This document shows, piece after piece, positions 44,566 to 53,881 of a stretch of 64,000 nt of DNA. The notes under the pieces are model-generated. The model made no database searches and was not told the DNA's origin. It worked only from the letters and a program-made list of their open reading frames with translations. Each line of letters starts with the position of its first letter. Within the stretch, counting starts at the first letter, position 1. This stretch comes from Brachionus rotundiformis (lineage: Eukaryota; Rotifera; Eurotatoria; Ploima; Brachionidae), in assembly GCA_016802295.1 (NCBI GenBank), contig JAESIW010000208.1, positions 659,948-723,947 on the forward strand, written 5' to 3'. The translations under genes were made by a program, and so were the position numbers.

Positions 44566-45593
44566 GATATTGTTAAATCGGTGAAATTTTCCATAGGCGA
44601 AGATGACTCGGAGAGCAAAAAACCGCTGATGCCTTCACAACCATTTTGTCGGCTCAGCTTAATGCCAGAGAATGTTTTCAACATTCTAATCACATATACA
44701 CAAAAGTAGATAAAAAAATTATCAATTAATAAAAAAGACTAATTTTATTAATTTAAAACTAAAAATTAATAGTTATTTTACATGCTTTGACAATAATAGA
44801 GATGGCCTAATCGGTGCCTACAATCCAAACTGTTTGTTCAGCCTTACTTTTAATTTACACAACCCGGCATGCCACAGACCATTCAGGTTCGACGACTCCA
44901 TTCTCAAAGAGAGTCGTAACCTAAAAAGAATAAACAAGACTGACCATCAAACAAACGAGAGAAAATTCCGTCTCATCAAACAAGGACACTTGGAAACAGT
45001 CAGCTTTTTGACCAAAATGCCTAAAACAGAGCATGAGCCAAGCTCGTTCAAACTAGACACCTGCTTTTACTCGGACAACTTGGTTTCATTCCAGGTAAGC
45101 GGTGTTTACAGAGAAGGATCGCCTGGTGACAATGTGAGACCTCTCAGGTCTTTTAGCAAAATTTTTGTCTGCATACCAGACCCAAATTCGCAGTAATAAT
45201 TAAAATAAATAGTTAAAATAAGTCTTGGTTACTTTTAATAAAAGAATGAGTATTGTAAATGACCAGTACATAATTAGTAATGTATCAGGCCAGCAATACA
45301 AGATGTATTTTGAGCAAAAGGACCGAGACCATGTTCAAAGCAGCGCTGGTGTCACTCCCGAGGTCTCTCAAGTGGCGCCTGAGCCTAAAACTAAGATGGC
45401 AGAACAATTCTCAAATGAGTCTGGTTTGACAATTGAATGGGCAAAATAGTAATTTAATTTTGTACCAATTAATTAATTTTAAAATTTTAATTTTAGCTGT
45501 CTTGAACATGCTAATTGGAATTATGAAGAAGCGGGAAAAAGTTTTGTTCTATTTAAGGACAGTATACCAAAAGAAGCTTTTAAAAATTTTTAA
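44566..45593 (+). CDS. NXF1: NXF1-like mRNA export factor, NTF2-like and UBA part
   Basis: NXF1/TAP carries mRNA through nuclear pores with its partner NXT1. Four exons join in phase: 44566-44705, 44773-45192, 45245-45448 and 45497-45593. They encode the NTF2-like domain (NILITYTQNYFTCFDNNRDG, RNLKRINKT, FRLIKQGHLETVSFLTKMPK, SFKLDTCFYSDNLVSFQVSG, VYREG, MSIVNDQYIISNVSG) and the C-terminal UBA-like TAP-C domain (MAEQFSNESGLTIEWAKYCL, EHANWNYEEAGKSF ending EAFKNF). The UBA Phe/Trp contacts for FG-nucleoporins are kept. The RRM and leucine-rich repeats that bind RNA should lie upstream, but only about 300 bp of possible exon sequence is present and none encodes them. This is either a shortened paralogue or the surviving 3' half of a damaged gene. 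Confidence 0.85.
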
Positions 45594-46954
45594 TTCAAAA
45601 TTTTTTGTTCTTAATTGTTAATTTGGAAATACTTAAATAAATTGTTTTACATGATTATTTAATATGTTTTTTTGATTAGGACTCAAAAAGATATTAAGAT
45701 AAAAGTGTGGTGGATTATTGAGTTGAAAAACAGTCTGGTGAAAGCAGCCTTTGGTTAAAACTTGTGTGTACATTGCTGCTAAAGCTGGAAATAAATTGCT
45801 ACACATTAATACAAATCCCTTCCTGGGCCACATCTATAAAAAAGAGTTGTTTGACTTGAAAATGAAGTTGAAAGTATTAGGCTATACAAGCAGCTTGAAT
45901 AAAATGGATGTGGTCAATCTTCAGATTAAAAATTTTGTATGGTATCGGTAATCTGGAAAAAGTTGCACAATTTTAATGAAAATTTGTACGTCTGGATGCC
46001 AATTAGTTTTTGGTAAAGTGATATCTACTTGAACTCAGTTGGATTTGCCATTGATTTGTAAGATATGATGTTTTTGATCTTATAACTTATAAGATATTTC
46101 TCATTTCGCAGAGATTTTGCACATCATTAGTAGACTTTGACTATTCTTAAAACTTGGAATGTTATACCATGCATTTACAGAACCAGAAAAACCTAAAATA
46201 ATTGCAACCATTTTTACCATTAATTTCTGTTCCATTTTATTATTTTGTACCTAATTTGGCAAAGCTCTCATCATAAGGTTGTAGGTGTTTAAAATTTAAC
46301 CATAAAAGAAGTTAATTTTGTTTATTAGAGGCTTAATTAATCAGACTTGTAAGCAAAAGAGTCTGCAAAACTTAGGTGGCAGCATGGGTCTTTTCAAAAT
46401 TGGCATATTTTTAAAAGAAAACTCTTATTCCTAAAATCCTAGTTTAGTTTTGATATTATCTTTTATTATTCATATTAATTACCATCTTTAGATCTTGGCT
46501 ACTTTTATTACTCATTTTAATAAAAACATAATTTTATAGTAAATTTTAAAAAAAATAATCAAACTAAAATTGTCTCAAGTCCTAAATTTTTGATTATTTT
46601 TTTGAGAGGATGTATCGTTAGGGCTCTTGGTTATTTTTGGATTTGAAAAATATTTTTAGCCAAGGATACAAAGCCTACCCTTAATAGAAATTTAAAAATT
46701 AATTAGAACATTCTGACTTTAAATTGTTTTTTATTTTTTTAAAACTAATTGTGGTAAAATTAATAAATGGTTGTTTTATCAAATCTGGCTTCTGACTTTC
46801 TTAAGTCTTACACCAGACCAATGATTACATCTGTTTAATTTTTTTAATTTATCTATTTATATTAAGAAATAGAGAAACTTGTAAACTATTTTTAAAAGAT
46901 ATATAAAAAATCCAACTTTGTCCCATTTATCTAAATATAACTTTTTTTCTGTGG
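45594..46954. other. Spacer with an unassigned open stretch
   Basis: 45751-45951 (plus) is open and slightly protein-like (CVYIAAKAGNKLLHINTNPF, FDLKMKLKVLGYTSSLNKMD) with a stop just upstream. I do not recognise it; it may be a gene or transposon remnant. The rest is AT-rich. Confidence 0.35.
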
Positions 46955-46962
46955 TATAAATA
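46955..46962 (+). promoter_or_regulatory. TATA box of secreted gene A
   Basis: TATAAATA, 50 bp upstream of the ATG at 47005. The paralogous gene at 48511 has the same octamer at 51 bp. Confidence 0.7.
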
Positions 46963-47004
46963 GACAACACTGTTTTTATTAATTAATAAAATTCTAAAAA
47001 AAAA

Positions 47005-47274
47005 ATGAAAACTCTGGCATTAATATGTTTGATTGGACTTTTGGCCAAAGTGTGTGTATGTCAAGACGAAATGTCTAGTGACCAAGAAATGCAAACACCT
47101 AGTCTTGTGGAAATGATTAAAATGATGCCTCCAATTCAGGCCCAAATTATACCAACTGATTCACAAAATCCTATTCAAATTCAAATTGTAGACTCTGATG
47201 AAAGTCCTGAAGAACTTGAACAGCAAGAGCAAGACCAGATGCAAGGACAGCAAGTTAACCAGGGACAGCAATAG
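47005..47274 (+). CDS. Secreted Gln-rich protein A
   Basis: One exon, 89 residues: signal peptide (MKTLALICLIGLLAKVCVC), a short acidic part, then a core VEMIKMMPPIQAQIIPTDSQ followed by NPIQIQIV, and an acidic Gln-rich tail (QQEQDQMQGQQVNQGQQ). It is a paralogue of the gene at 48511, which shares the signal peptide style, the PPIQAQIIP core, the QNPxQxQ block and the TATA box. I know no family with this core. A structural or coating role outside the cell would fit, but that is inference. Confidence 0.78.
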   Translation: MKTLALICLIGLLAKVCVCQDEMSSDQEMQTPSLVEMIKMMPPIQAQIIPTDSQNPIQIQIVDSDESPEELEQQEQDQMQGQQVNQGQQ

Positions 47275-47387
47275 AATTTTCATAAAATGAATTTTTTTTA
47301 ATTAAATTTATAAAATTTTGTCATTTAATTAAATCTAAGGAATTGATTTGGAACAATACTCTAAGCACCAATTTTAAATATTTCTAA

Positions 47388-48434
47388 TTAATTATATAAA
47401 AATAAAAAATAATTTAGACAATTTTTATTTTTTAGAATTTTTCTTAACTCAAATGCCAAGACGGCAAATGCAATGCTACAATTTAAGCTGTCCATATTGA
47501 TAGGAATATTAACTGGTATAATTTGAAAGCCGTTGTTTTGTAGCTCATAAAAATAACCATCGATCCCATGCGCCTCATTTCCAATAACTAAACAGACTTT
47601 GTCATCTGCATGTATCTTTTTGGACAATTCTGTATAATCGATGGCATGATGGTTCGGCTTACAGTCTGCCACCAGTATTTTGAAATCGTTTGTCAAAGTA
47701 CTGGCAATACTTTTGGTAATAAAATTATCCTGTATGTTTACATAAAAATGTCCACCCATAGCCGAACGCATGACCTTTTGGTTCCATGGATTGACAGAGC
47801 CTTTAGTAGCCAATATTTTCCCACATCCAATCGATGCAGCAGTACGTATTATAGTACCCATGTTGCCAGGGTCACCAATCCTGTCCAAAATAACAGTGAA
47901 TAAGTCTCTTCTAATAATTTTTTGAGGGTAATAATCAGCAAAGGCTTTTAATTAATTTTTATTTAATTAACAAATTTATTTAATAAAATTCCAAAACCTA
48001 AAATTCCTTGGTTCGTTTTCACATCACTAATTGCATTCATTAATTCCTGACTTATTCGATGATAAATAATCTCATCTTTGACCAAGCTGGTGTCTTGGAG
48101 CAAAGTTTCATTGGAATAGAACACTCTTTTAAGCTCAACACATTCAGCCTTTATGGCTTCTTTTAGTAAAATTTTTCCTTCTAACAAAATTAAATTGTTC
48201 TTTGATCGAATCTTTGACAGAATTTTATTTGAAAATTTTTTTAAATCATTCAAGGCATTTTTGGTGTTATTGGTAGCAAATTTTGTTAATTTTCTATCCA
48301 AAACATGTCTGTTTTTAACCTAAAATAACAATTGTTAAGAGATAAAATTAAACAAAAATAAAAAATGTCTACTTTTGACAATAAATTATTCGCATTTTTC
48401 TCAACCAAATCAAATAGTTTAAGTGTTCCAAATC
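47388..48434 (-). CDS. MRM3: Mitochondrial rRNA 2'-O-methyltransferase MRM3-like
   Basis: A SpoU/SPOUT-family RNA ribose methyltransferase; MRM3 (RNMTL1) modifies mitochondrial 16S rRNA. Two exons are clear: 48319-47998 and 47944-47388, joined as NQGILAFADYYPQK. A further upstream exon piece ends at 48373 (GTLKLFDLVEKNANNLLSK) and is open back to about 48434, where the frame meets a probable acceptor or a small sequence error; the start codon is unresolved. Family blocks are NLILLEGKILLKEAIKA in the substrate domain and the three knot motifs: DRIGDPGNMGTIIRTAASIG, VIGNEAHGID and IPINMDSLNCSIAFAVLAFE. An ATG at 48493 is off frame by one. The gene lies between two secreted-protein genes on the other strand, and its 5' end faces the promoter of the gene at 48511. 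Confidence 0.85.
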
Positions 48435-48459
48435 CTTTTAAAATATTTTAAATTTAAAG

Positions 48460-48467
48460 TATAAATA
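48460..48467 (+). promoter_or_regulatory. TATA box of secreted gene B
   Basis: TATAAATA, 51 bp upstream of the ATG at 48511. Confidence 0.7.
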
Positions 48468-48510
48468 AAACAATTTAATAAAATTATTTTCATTAATTTA
48501 TCTCTAAAAA

Positions 48511-48945
48511 ATGAAATATCTAGTTCTCATTTGCCTAATTGGTATTTTGGCACCAAGAATGCAAGCCCAACAGCAACAGCAGCAACAAGACCAAGACGAC
48601 ATGGACTTTGGTGACAGATTTATTGGAAATATGACATTAAGACAAATTTTGAAAATGGTACCACCAATTCAGGCCCAGATAATTCCTTTCGAAGCCCAGA
48701 ATCCAGTACAAGTTCAGTTCGTTCGCAAGCAGCAAATGGGACAGATGCAGGGACAGCAAGGCCTTCAAGGACAACAAGAACAACAAGGACAGCAAGGACA
48801 GCAAGGACAGCAAGGACAAAAAGGACAGCAAGGACAACAAGTACAGAAAGGACTTTCAGGTTCTGCAATCGCTCCTCCATCCCCTGTTTTACCAGTTTTC
48901 CCAGCTCGTCCAGTCCAACCCGCAGTTCCAAGCTTATTGGTTTAA
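48511..48945 (+). CDS. Secreted Gln-rich protein B with GQQ triplets
   Basis: One exon, 144 residues. Signal peptide (MKYLVLICLIGILAPRMQA) is followed by a poly-Gln/Asp stretch, the core LRQILKMVPPIQAQIIPFEA and QNPVQVQFV, then about 13 Gly-x-x triplets, mostly GQQ (residues about 78-116), and a Pro-rich hydrophobic tail (PPSPVLPVFPARPVQPAVPS). The triplet period is like collagen but proline is absent from the repeats. At DNA level the tract is a 9-bp minisatellite (GGACAGCAA), so length may vary between alleles. Paralogue of the gene at 47005. Function unknown; a secreted structural or adhesive protein is the most plausible guess. Confidence 0.82.
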   Translation: MKYLVLICLIGILAPRMQAQQQQQQQDQDDMDFGDRFIGNMTLRQILKMVPPIQAQIIPFEAQNPVQVQFVRKQQMGQMQGQQGLQGQQEQQGQQGQQGQQGQKGQQGQQVQKGLSGSAIAPPSPVLPVFPARPVQPAVPSLLV

Positions 48946-49223
48946 GATAAAATGGTTTTTATTTGAATAAAAAAAATTTTTAGATATTTTATTTTATAAT
49001 CAAAAATCTATCCAAAATACTTAAAAAATTAGAAAAAGTACTTACTGTCTAGTCGAATATGTCTCATATTCACTTAATTGAATTAAATTATCAATCTTTG
49101 TGTATAAAAAATTAAATTTTATAAAATACTAATTTAAAATTGTTTATTAAAAAAAATTAATAAGAATAACTGTCGCTTAATAATGAGCGTTGATAAAAAG
49201 AGTAATAAAATTGAAAAAATTTA
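48946..49223. other. Spacer between secreted gene B and PEX10
   Basis: Convergent 3' ends; AT-rich, nothing else seen. Confidence 0.5.
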
Positions 49224-50039
49224 TTAGTAATTATTTAAGCATATTAATTTATTATGGTCAATAATGAGCCGACAACTTGGACAGGTCGCTTGTGAGGAAG
49301 CTTTATTAAAGGACAAAACGTGACGTTGTATGCAATACCAACAAAATATATGTCCACATTGGGTAACAGTTGGCACGCTAATACAATCCAAGCAAATTGA
49401 GCATTTTAGTTTGGATGATCGATTGGGAAGTGTTTCAGTGCCAATTTGATTCGAAAGACTTGAGTTCGATTTTAGACACCAAGCATTTTTGACCAAGTGC
49501 ACCAAATTGGCGACCAAGTCTAAAATTTTAACCATCCCGATCAATCTAATTGAGTGCTGGCTTCGATCTGAGGAACTTTTTGGGTCCAAGCTTACATACT
49601 TGGTGGCCGTAAGCCGGTTCTCAACTGAACTGAAAGACTGATCTGAACCAAAGTAGAAAAGTATTTTATTAATGCGCTTAAAAATCAGGTATATTACTCT
49701 AATTAGATAAATGATGAGGAAATATTTTATCTTTTGTTTGAATATAAAGTATGGAAGAAGTATTTTTAAAGAAATTAGAAAGAAACGAGTTGGCAAAGTT
49801 TGAAGTTGGTTGGTTTTGAAGTTGTACATTATTAGGTTGTAGCATTCCTGGCCAAGAGTCTGTCTATTGAATAAAGTGGTCAGCACATAGTAAAGACCAT
49901 CGGACAAAAGTCGCACATGGTTGTGATTAAAATTATTTAAAATTGATTTTAAGTGATTGTATTGAATTAAACGATAGTATTTGTCTTTTGAGACACTTCG
50001 AATGATGTCAAATTTATTTGGATTTTGGTTCATTTGCAT
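49224..50039 (-). CDS. PEX10: Peroxisome biogenesis factor 10
   Basis: PEX10 is a peroxisomal membrane RING ubiquitin ligase that, with PEX2 and PEX12, recycles the import receptor PEX5. The frame from the first in-frame ATG (50039) gives 271 residues (human 326). N-terminal family blocks are IIRSVSKDKYY, LLSDGLYYVLTTLFNRQTLG and LKILLPYF; hydrophobic segments follow at about residues 90-130 and 165-185. The C-terminus is the RING: CSICLDCISVPTVTQCGHIF, CWYCI, CPSCR, ending KLICLNNY, as in vertebrates (KLIYLRHYR). It ends with the stop at 49224. Its start overlaps the last 26 nt of the MZT2 frame on the same strand, in another frame. An acceptor TTTTTTTTCAG at 50117 lies 78 nt upstream of the ATG. 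Confidence 0.9.
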   Translation of the reverse strand: MQMNQNPNKFDIIRSVSKDKYYRLIQYNHLKSILNNFNHNHVRLLSDGLYYVLTTLFNRQTLGQECYNLIMYNFKTNQLQTLPTRFFLISLKILLPYFIFKQKIKYFLIIYLIRVIYLIFKRINKILFYFGSDQSFSSVENRLTATKYVSLDPKSSSDRSQHSIRLIGMVKILDLVANLVHLVKNAWCLKSNSSLSNQIGTETLPNRSSKLKCSICLDCISVPTVTQCGHIFCWYCIQRHVLSFNKASSQATCPSCRLIIDHNKLICLNNY

Positions 50040-50840
50040 TTGGTTTTGGTAATTTGATGAATATTTTGGCAAGTGAAGTTAAATTTACATTCAAACGAAT
50101 CAAGTCAATAATTACTCTGAAAAAAAATTAATTTTTTTTATATTTCTTCACAGATATATATTTATAAATAAATTAATTTTTAAAAAATGGCTTATTTATT
50201 CATGTATCATAGCTGTAGATTATTTAACCAATTTAACATTTTGCTTTGGTTTTAAAAACTGATTTAAACAAGTAAATAATGATATAATATATTTATTGAT
50301 AGTAGATAAAAATATTAAAATATTTTTAATTAGAATAAAAAAATTCAATTCAATAAATAAATAAGTTAATTAACTTAGTAATTAAAAAAATTAATCACAA
50401 TATATTTAGATTTTTTACTAGATAAAGTGATAATTAAACTAGCAGATTAACTGAGAAACTTCAAATATCTAGCGATTCTGACAGTGATTCCACAACAGCT
50501 GGTACTTACAAAATATAAAAAGGAACAAATTGTTTAATAAAAATATATTTTTGTCTACTAATATAATAGCTTTTCTAAAAATTAATATATTTATCTAGTA
50601 TCATTAATCTGTTACCGTAAATGATAGTAATTGGTGAAAACAAATAAAATTTTGGTCAATTTTTCACCAATTTAACTTTAAATATATAATATTAAATATT
50701 ATTTTTATTTTTTAAGTTTTTTAAATTAGCTTATTTAATAATTAAAATTTTTTATTGTACCTGAAGATATCAGGATCCATGTCAAAGCCGGCCAATTGAG
50801 CCAGCCATAAAAGTTCACTTTCGTCTTGGCTTAGGCTCAT
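50014..50840 (-). CDS. MZT2: MOZART2-like gamma-tubulin complex protein
   Basis: MZT2 is a very small subunit that binds gamma-tubulin complexes at spindle poles. Exons 50840-50761 and 50116-50014 join in phase (TTC AG|A GTA) to 60 residues: MSLSQDESELLWLAQLAGFD, MDPDIFRVIIDLIRLNVNLT, SLAKIFIKLP and a short tail NANEPKSK. This matches the MZT2 core (human LSTEEMELYELAQAAGGGID, PDVFKILVDLLKLNV). The first exon is also open upstream of the ATG to an acceptor TTATAG at about 50880, so a longer N-terminus from a further exon is possible. The second exon contains the PEX10 start. The exon is richer in G+C than its surroundings. Confidence 0.82.
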
Positions 50841-51132
50841 TTTGGACACCGACCCGAAACTATTTGTCGAGAACGAGTCCACTATAAGTTAATTTCTTAA
50901 TTAATTTAAAATCAAAATTAGTCTTAATTAGCAGATTTTAATCCGCATTTTAATTAAACATAATTAAATAAACATATTAAATTTATTTTTAATTTTTTTA
51001 TTTTAATAATTTAAATCCCATAGAAAAAAAAACAATAGGAAGCAAAGACACACGAATTAAAACAATTTATTAAATCTACTAATAAATGATTATCTATTTG
51101 TTCTCTGTTTTAATTAAATAAAATGGAATGGC

Positions 51133-53253
51133 TTATGGCTGGCCTCTATTTTCAAGATCTTTGACCTTGTAGATACGAACCATCCAGTGCTCAGTGGTGT
51201 ACGCTTCCTCAAGTTTGGACAGCTCAAAATTTTTGTTGCCAATTTCAGCATTGCGAACTCGGTCATAACCAGGCGGCTTGTCTCCTTCTGTATACACCTG
51301 GCCAAATCTGTAGTAGGACAATTTGTACATTAGGCAGTTGAGAAGCTTTGGCGCACCATCTTTGTCCACTCTGTATTCGCCTTGTGGCGTGTAATAGTCA
51401 CTTTCCTTGATGTGAGCGCCTTTTTCGGTCGAGCCTCCAATGCGCACCATCCACATAAATTTGTTTATGTCATCGGAAGAATAGCCAACCATGCCGCCAA
51501 AAATAACCAGCACATAGTCCACATCCAGCTCTCTCATTATCTCGTAGGCTTTGTCCTCGGGCGAAGCCATTGCTTGACCAACGCGGGATATGTGCGTGTT
51601 GTTCCATGTATTGTTGTCAACTAGAATGGTTCGATTGGCCATAGCGGTTATTTGGTAGCCGTAATCCCACCATGACATAACTTTGGCGTCTTCGGGAGTG
51701 TTGTAGCGTAGCCAGTAGTAAGCTTCTCTAAAATCATCAAATATTATTTTGTCTCCATTTCCGCTACGAGCTGAAAGCACTATTGAAGGGCTTGAATAGG
51801 CTTCTGAGGTAACCCAGACGCAATGGAACGCGTAGTTCGCCAAAATAAATGTCATAAAAAAAACAATCAAAGAGGCAAATTCGGATTTTTTTGGATAATT
51901 TTCCTCCGACTTTTTGCTCTTTTTCTCTGTCTTTGAACTATCCAAATTTTTCATATAGGTAACCAAGACTGAACTAATACCAATTCCGGACAGAATGCAC
52001 ATGACCGGTGCCAATACCAACATCAAACGAACCATTACGCCAGCAAAGTAAATGCTGGTCATGCCATACAGTATTATGAATATGTTAGCTTCGGTCAAGC
52101 TTTTGAAGCAGTAGTAGAGGCCGACTGGGAAAAATATAACCAATATTTGCAAGTCAAAGTAAAAGGAGGACCAGCTGGTCGGCTGATGTTCGCTTACCGA
52201 AGCAATGATAGGTATATTGTTCTTGGCGTATGACGGGTCCAGCAGAGAGTAAAATCTACCTGTCCATGGAGCTATTTTGCCGGTCACTGTCAACACCACC
52301 ACACCAATAGCTGCAATTGAGCCAGAAAAAATTGCCACTGATCTGAACAATGCATCAAATTGTCTTTGTGTTAGCTTGCTCTTGGCATAGTTGTAAAAGG
52401 CAAGAATTTGGCACAGACCGAACACACCCAGTGATGCCATATGCTCGCTGGTTGACACAGGTTGAAAACCAACAAAGGAAATTTGCATTGATAGAACTGT
52501 ACCAAGCACGTATACAGTGGAATAGGCAACGTATACGCGGTTGGAAAAGCGTCCCACAATCATCAAAGTCAGTACATGCAAAGGAATCAAGTTAATGAGA
52601 AAAACATAGCCACCCCAAGATGAGACCATGTAGAAGTAGGCGACTGCGCAGCTGGCTGACCAGTAGATAGAGCCGGTTTTGACTGATTTGACCCAGAGCC
52701 AGTAGGTGAGGAGCATGCAGAAGATGGCGATGCCCTCGTTGTCATAGGAACCAGCGACAGAACGCGAAATGTAGCCTGGCACAGCGGAGATCAAGCAGGC
52801 CGAGACCAGCGCCGCGCTCACATTGCTCAACTCCTTGGTAAGCAAATAGGTGACAATGACAGTGAGTGAGGAGAAGAAAGGTGCCAAAAAGACGCACACA
52901 TTGCGCACATCAATGGAAAAATTGGCAAAATTGAGAAGATGGTAGAACAGAGCCGAGGTGACCATGAGACCTGGGTAAATAGTTCCACCGATGATCCTGC
53001 CCAGCGGATACCAAGCTCGGTCATCAAACCAATTGTGAAAATTGTAAAATCCTTCATCTGCCAGAAATTTGGTTGTCCTGTAGTTAAAGTATGGATCAAA
53101 TTCATGGATCACTGACTCATAACGCAGCACTGAAAACAGTCGGACAGCAAATGCAAGGATGGCAGCTCCTGATAAAATTACCAATTTGAGGAATGTTTCC
53201 TTCTTTTCGGTGCTCATATTGGACAGAAACTTGGGAAGTTTTACAACATCCAT
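51133..53253 (-). CDS. STT3A: Oligosaccharyltransferase catalytic subunit STT3A
   Basis: STT3A transfers the preassembled glycan from dolichol to Asn in nascent proteins in the ER membrane. A single uninterrupted exon encodes 706 residues, one more than human STT3A. The N-terminal half has about 11-13 hydrophobic helices. Catalytic and binding motifs are present: HEFDPYFNYRTTKFLADEGF (first acidic loop), SVAGSYDNEGIAIFCMLLTY (second acidic loop), SVSEHQPTSWSSFYFDLQ (EL5 SVSE), VMSWWDYGYQITAMANRTIL (WWDYG) and the DNNTWNNTHISRVGQAMAS (DK-type) motif. The charged insert SSKTEKKSKKSEENYPKKSE matches the STT3A-specific loop. It is A-type rather than B-type by the N-terminus and loop. Lack of introns is notable for a gene of 2.1 kb here. 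Confidence 0.97.
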   Translation of the reverse strand: MDVVKLPKFLSNMSTEKKETFLKLVILSGAAILAFAVRLFSVLRYESVIHEFDPYFNYRTTKFLADEGFYNFHNWFDDRAWYPLGRIIGGTIYPGLMVTSALFYHLLNFANFSIDVRNVCVFLAPFFSSLTVIVTYLLTKELSNVSAALVSACLISAVPGYISRSVAGSYDNEGIAIFCMLLTYWLWVKSVKTGSIYWSASCAVAYFYMVSSWGGYVFLINLIPLHVLTLMIVGRFSNRVYVAYSTVYVLGTVLSMQISFVGFQPVSTSEHMASLGVFGLCQILAFYNYAKSKLTQRQFDALFRSVAIFSGSIAAIGVVVLTVTGKIAPWTGRFYSLLDPSYAKNNIPIIASVSEHQPTSWSSFYFDLQILVIFFPVGLYYCFKSLTEANIFIILYGMTSIYFAGVMVRLMLVLAPVMCILSGIGISSVLVTYMKNLDSSKTEKKSKKSEENYPKKSEFASLIVFFMTFILANYAFHCVWVTSEAYSSPSIVLSARSGNGDKIIFDDFREAYYWLRYNTPEDAKVMSWWDYGYQITAMANRTILVDNNTWNNTHISRVGQAMASPEDKAYEIMRELDVDYVLVIFGGMVGYSSDDINKFMWMVRIGGSTEKGAHIKESDYYTPQGEYRVDKDGAPKLLNCLMYKLSYYRFGQVYTEGDKPPGYDRVRNAEIGNKNFELSKLEEAYTTEHWMVRIYKVKDLENRGQP

Positions 53254-53881
53254 TTCTAAATAGAATACAGAAGTTTTTATTGATGAATAGTGACGTTGAA
53301 AGAGTTTATTCTATTTTATTTTGTTCTAGTCAAATGGGGGCTTTAGTGAATGAATGGATTTTTTTAAATTTTGAAATTTTTTAAAATTAAGTTAACACGT
53401 ATATTCGACATTCACCCTAAAATATTTGTTTAATTAACTGCACAAATTCACATTAAATTAAAGTGTTATTTATGCTCAAAGGTAATCAAACTTTTTATCA
53501 ACCTATCGGAGAAAATTTGTCTTTGTCTATTTGGTAAAAGAAAAAGACTATTAAGCAATTTATTTTACCTAAAGATGTGATTTGGAACCTTTTAAGATTC
53601 TATTTAATAAATGCTTGTTCAAAAATTCATTTAAAAAAATAATGAATCTAATAAGATTGTAAACAATTTATTCACAAAATCATGTGCAAAAAAAAATTTA
53701 ACAAGTTTTTGTTTGTTTAAAAAAATGGCGTCTATTTTACCAAAAAATGTCTGAGCTATTAGCTTACTGTGATGTAAGGGCATCACGTGTGTGAAATATT
53801 ACTCAGTTCGTAGGCTTGGCTTGAACCAAAACAAAAAATCTGCTATAGATTTATATTGTTTTTATACATTTTATTTTGTAA
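53254..53881. other. Spacer upstream of STT3A
   Basis: No gene; should include the STT3A promoter. No clear TATA box. Confidence 0.5.

Noticed and set aside
48620..48931. Minus-strand Leu/Val-rich frames opposite secreted gene B
   Set aside because: They are the complement of the CAR-GGA repeats and look hydrophobic only for that reason.
50061..50072. PEX10 start at the TTG at 50072
   Set aside because: It is not an ATG; the first in-frame ATG is 50039 and the family homology begins after it.
51382..52595. Plus-strand frames inside STT3A
   Set aside because: Antisense shadows of a fully conserved gene.
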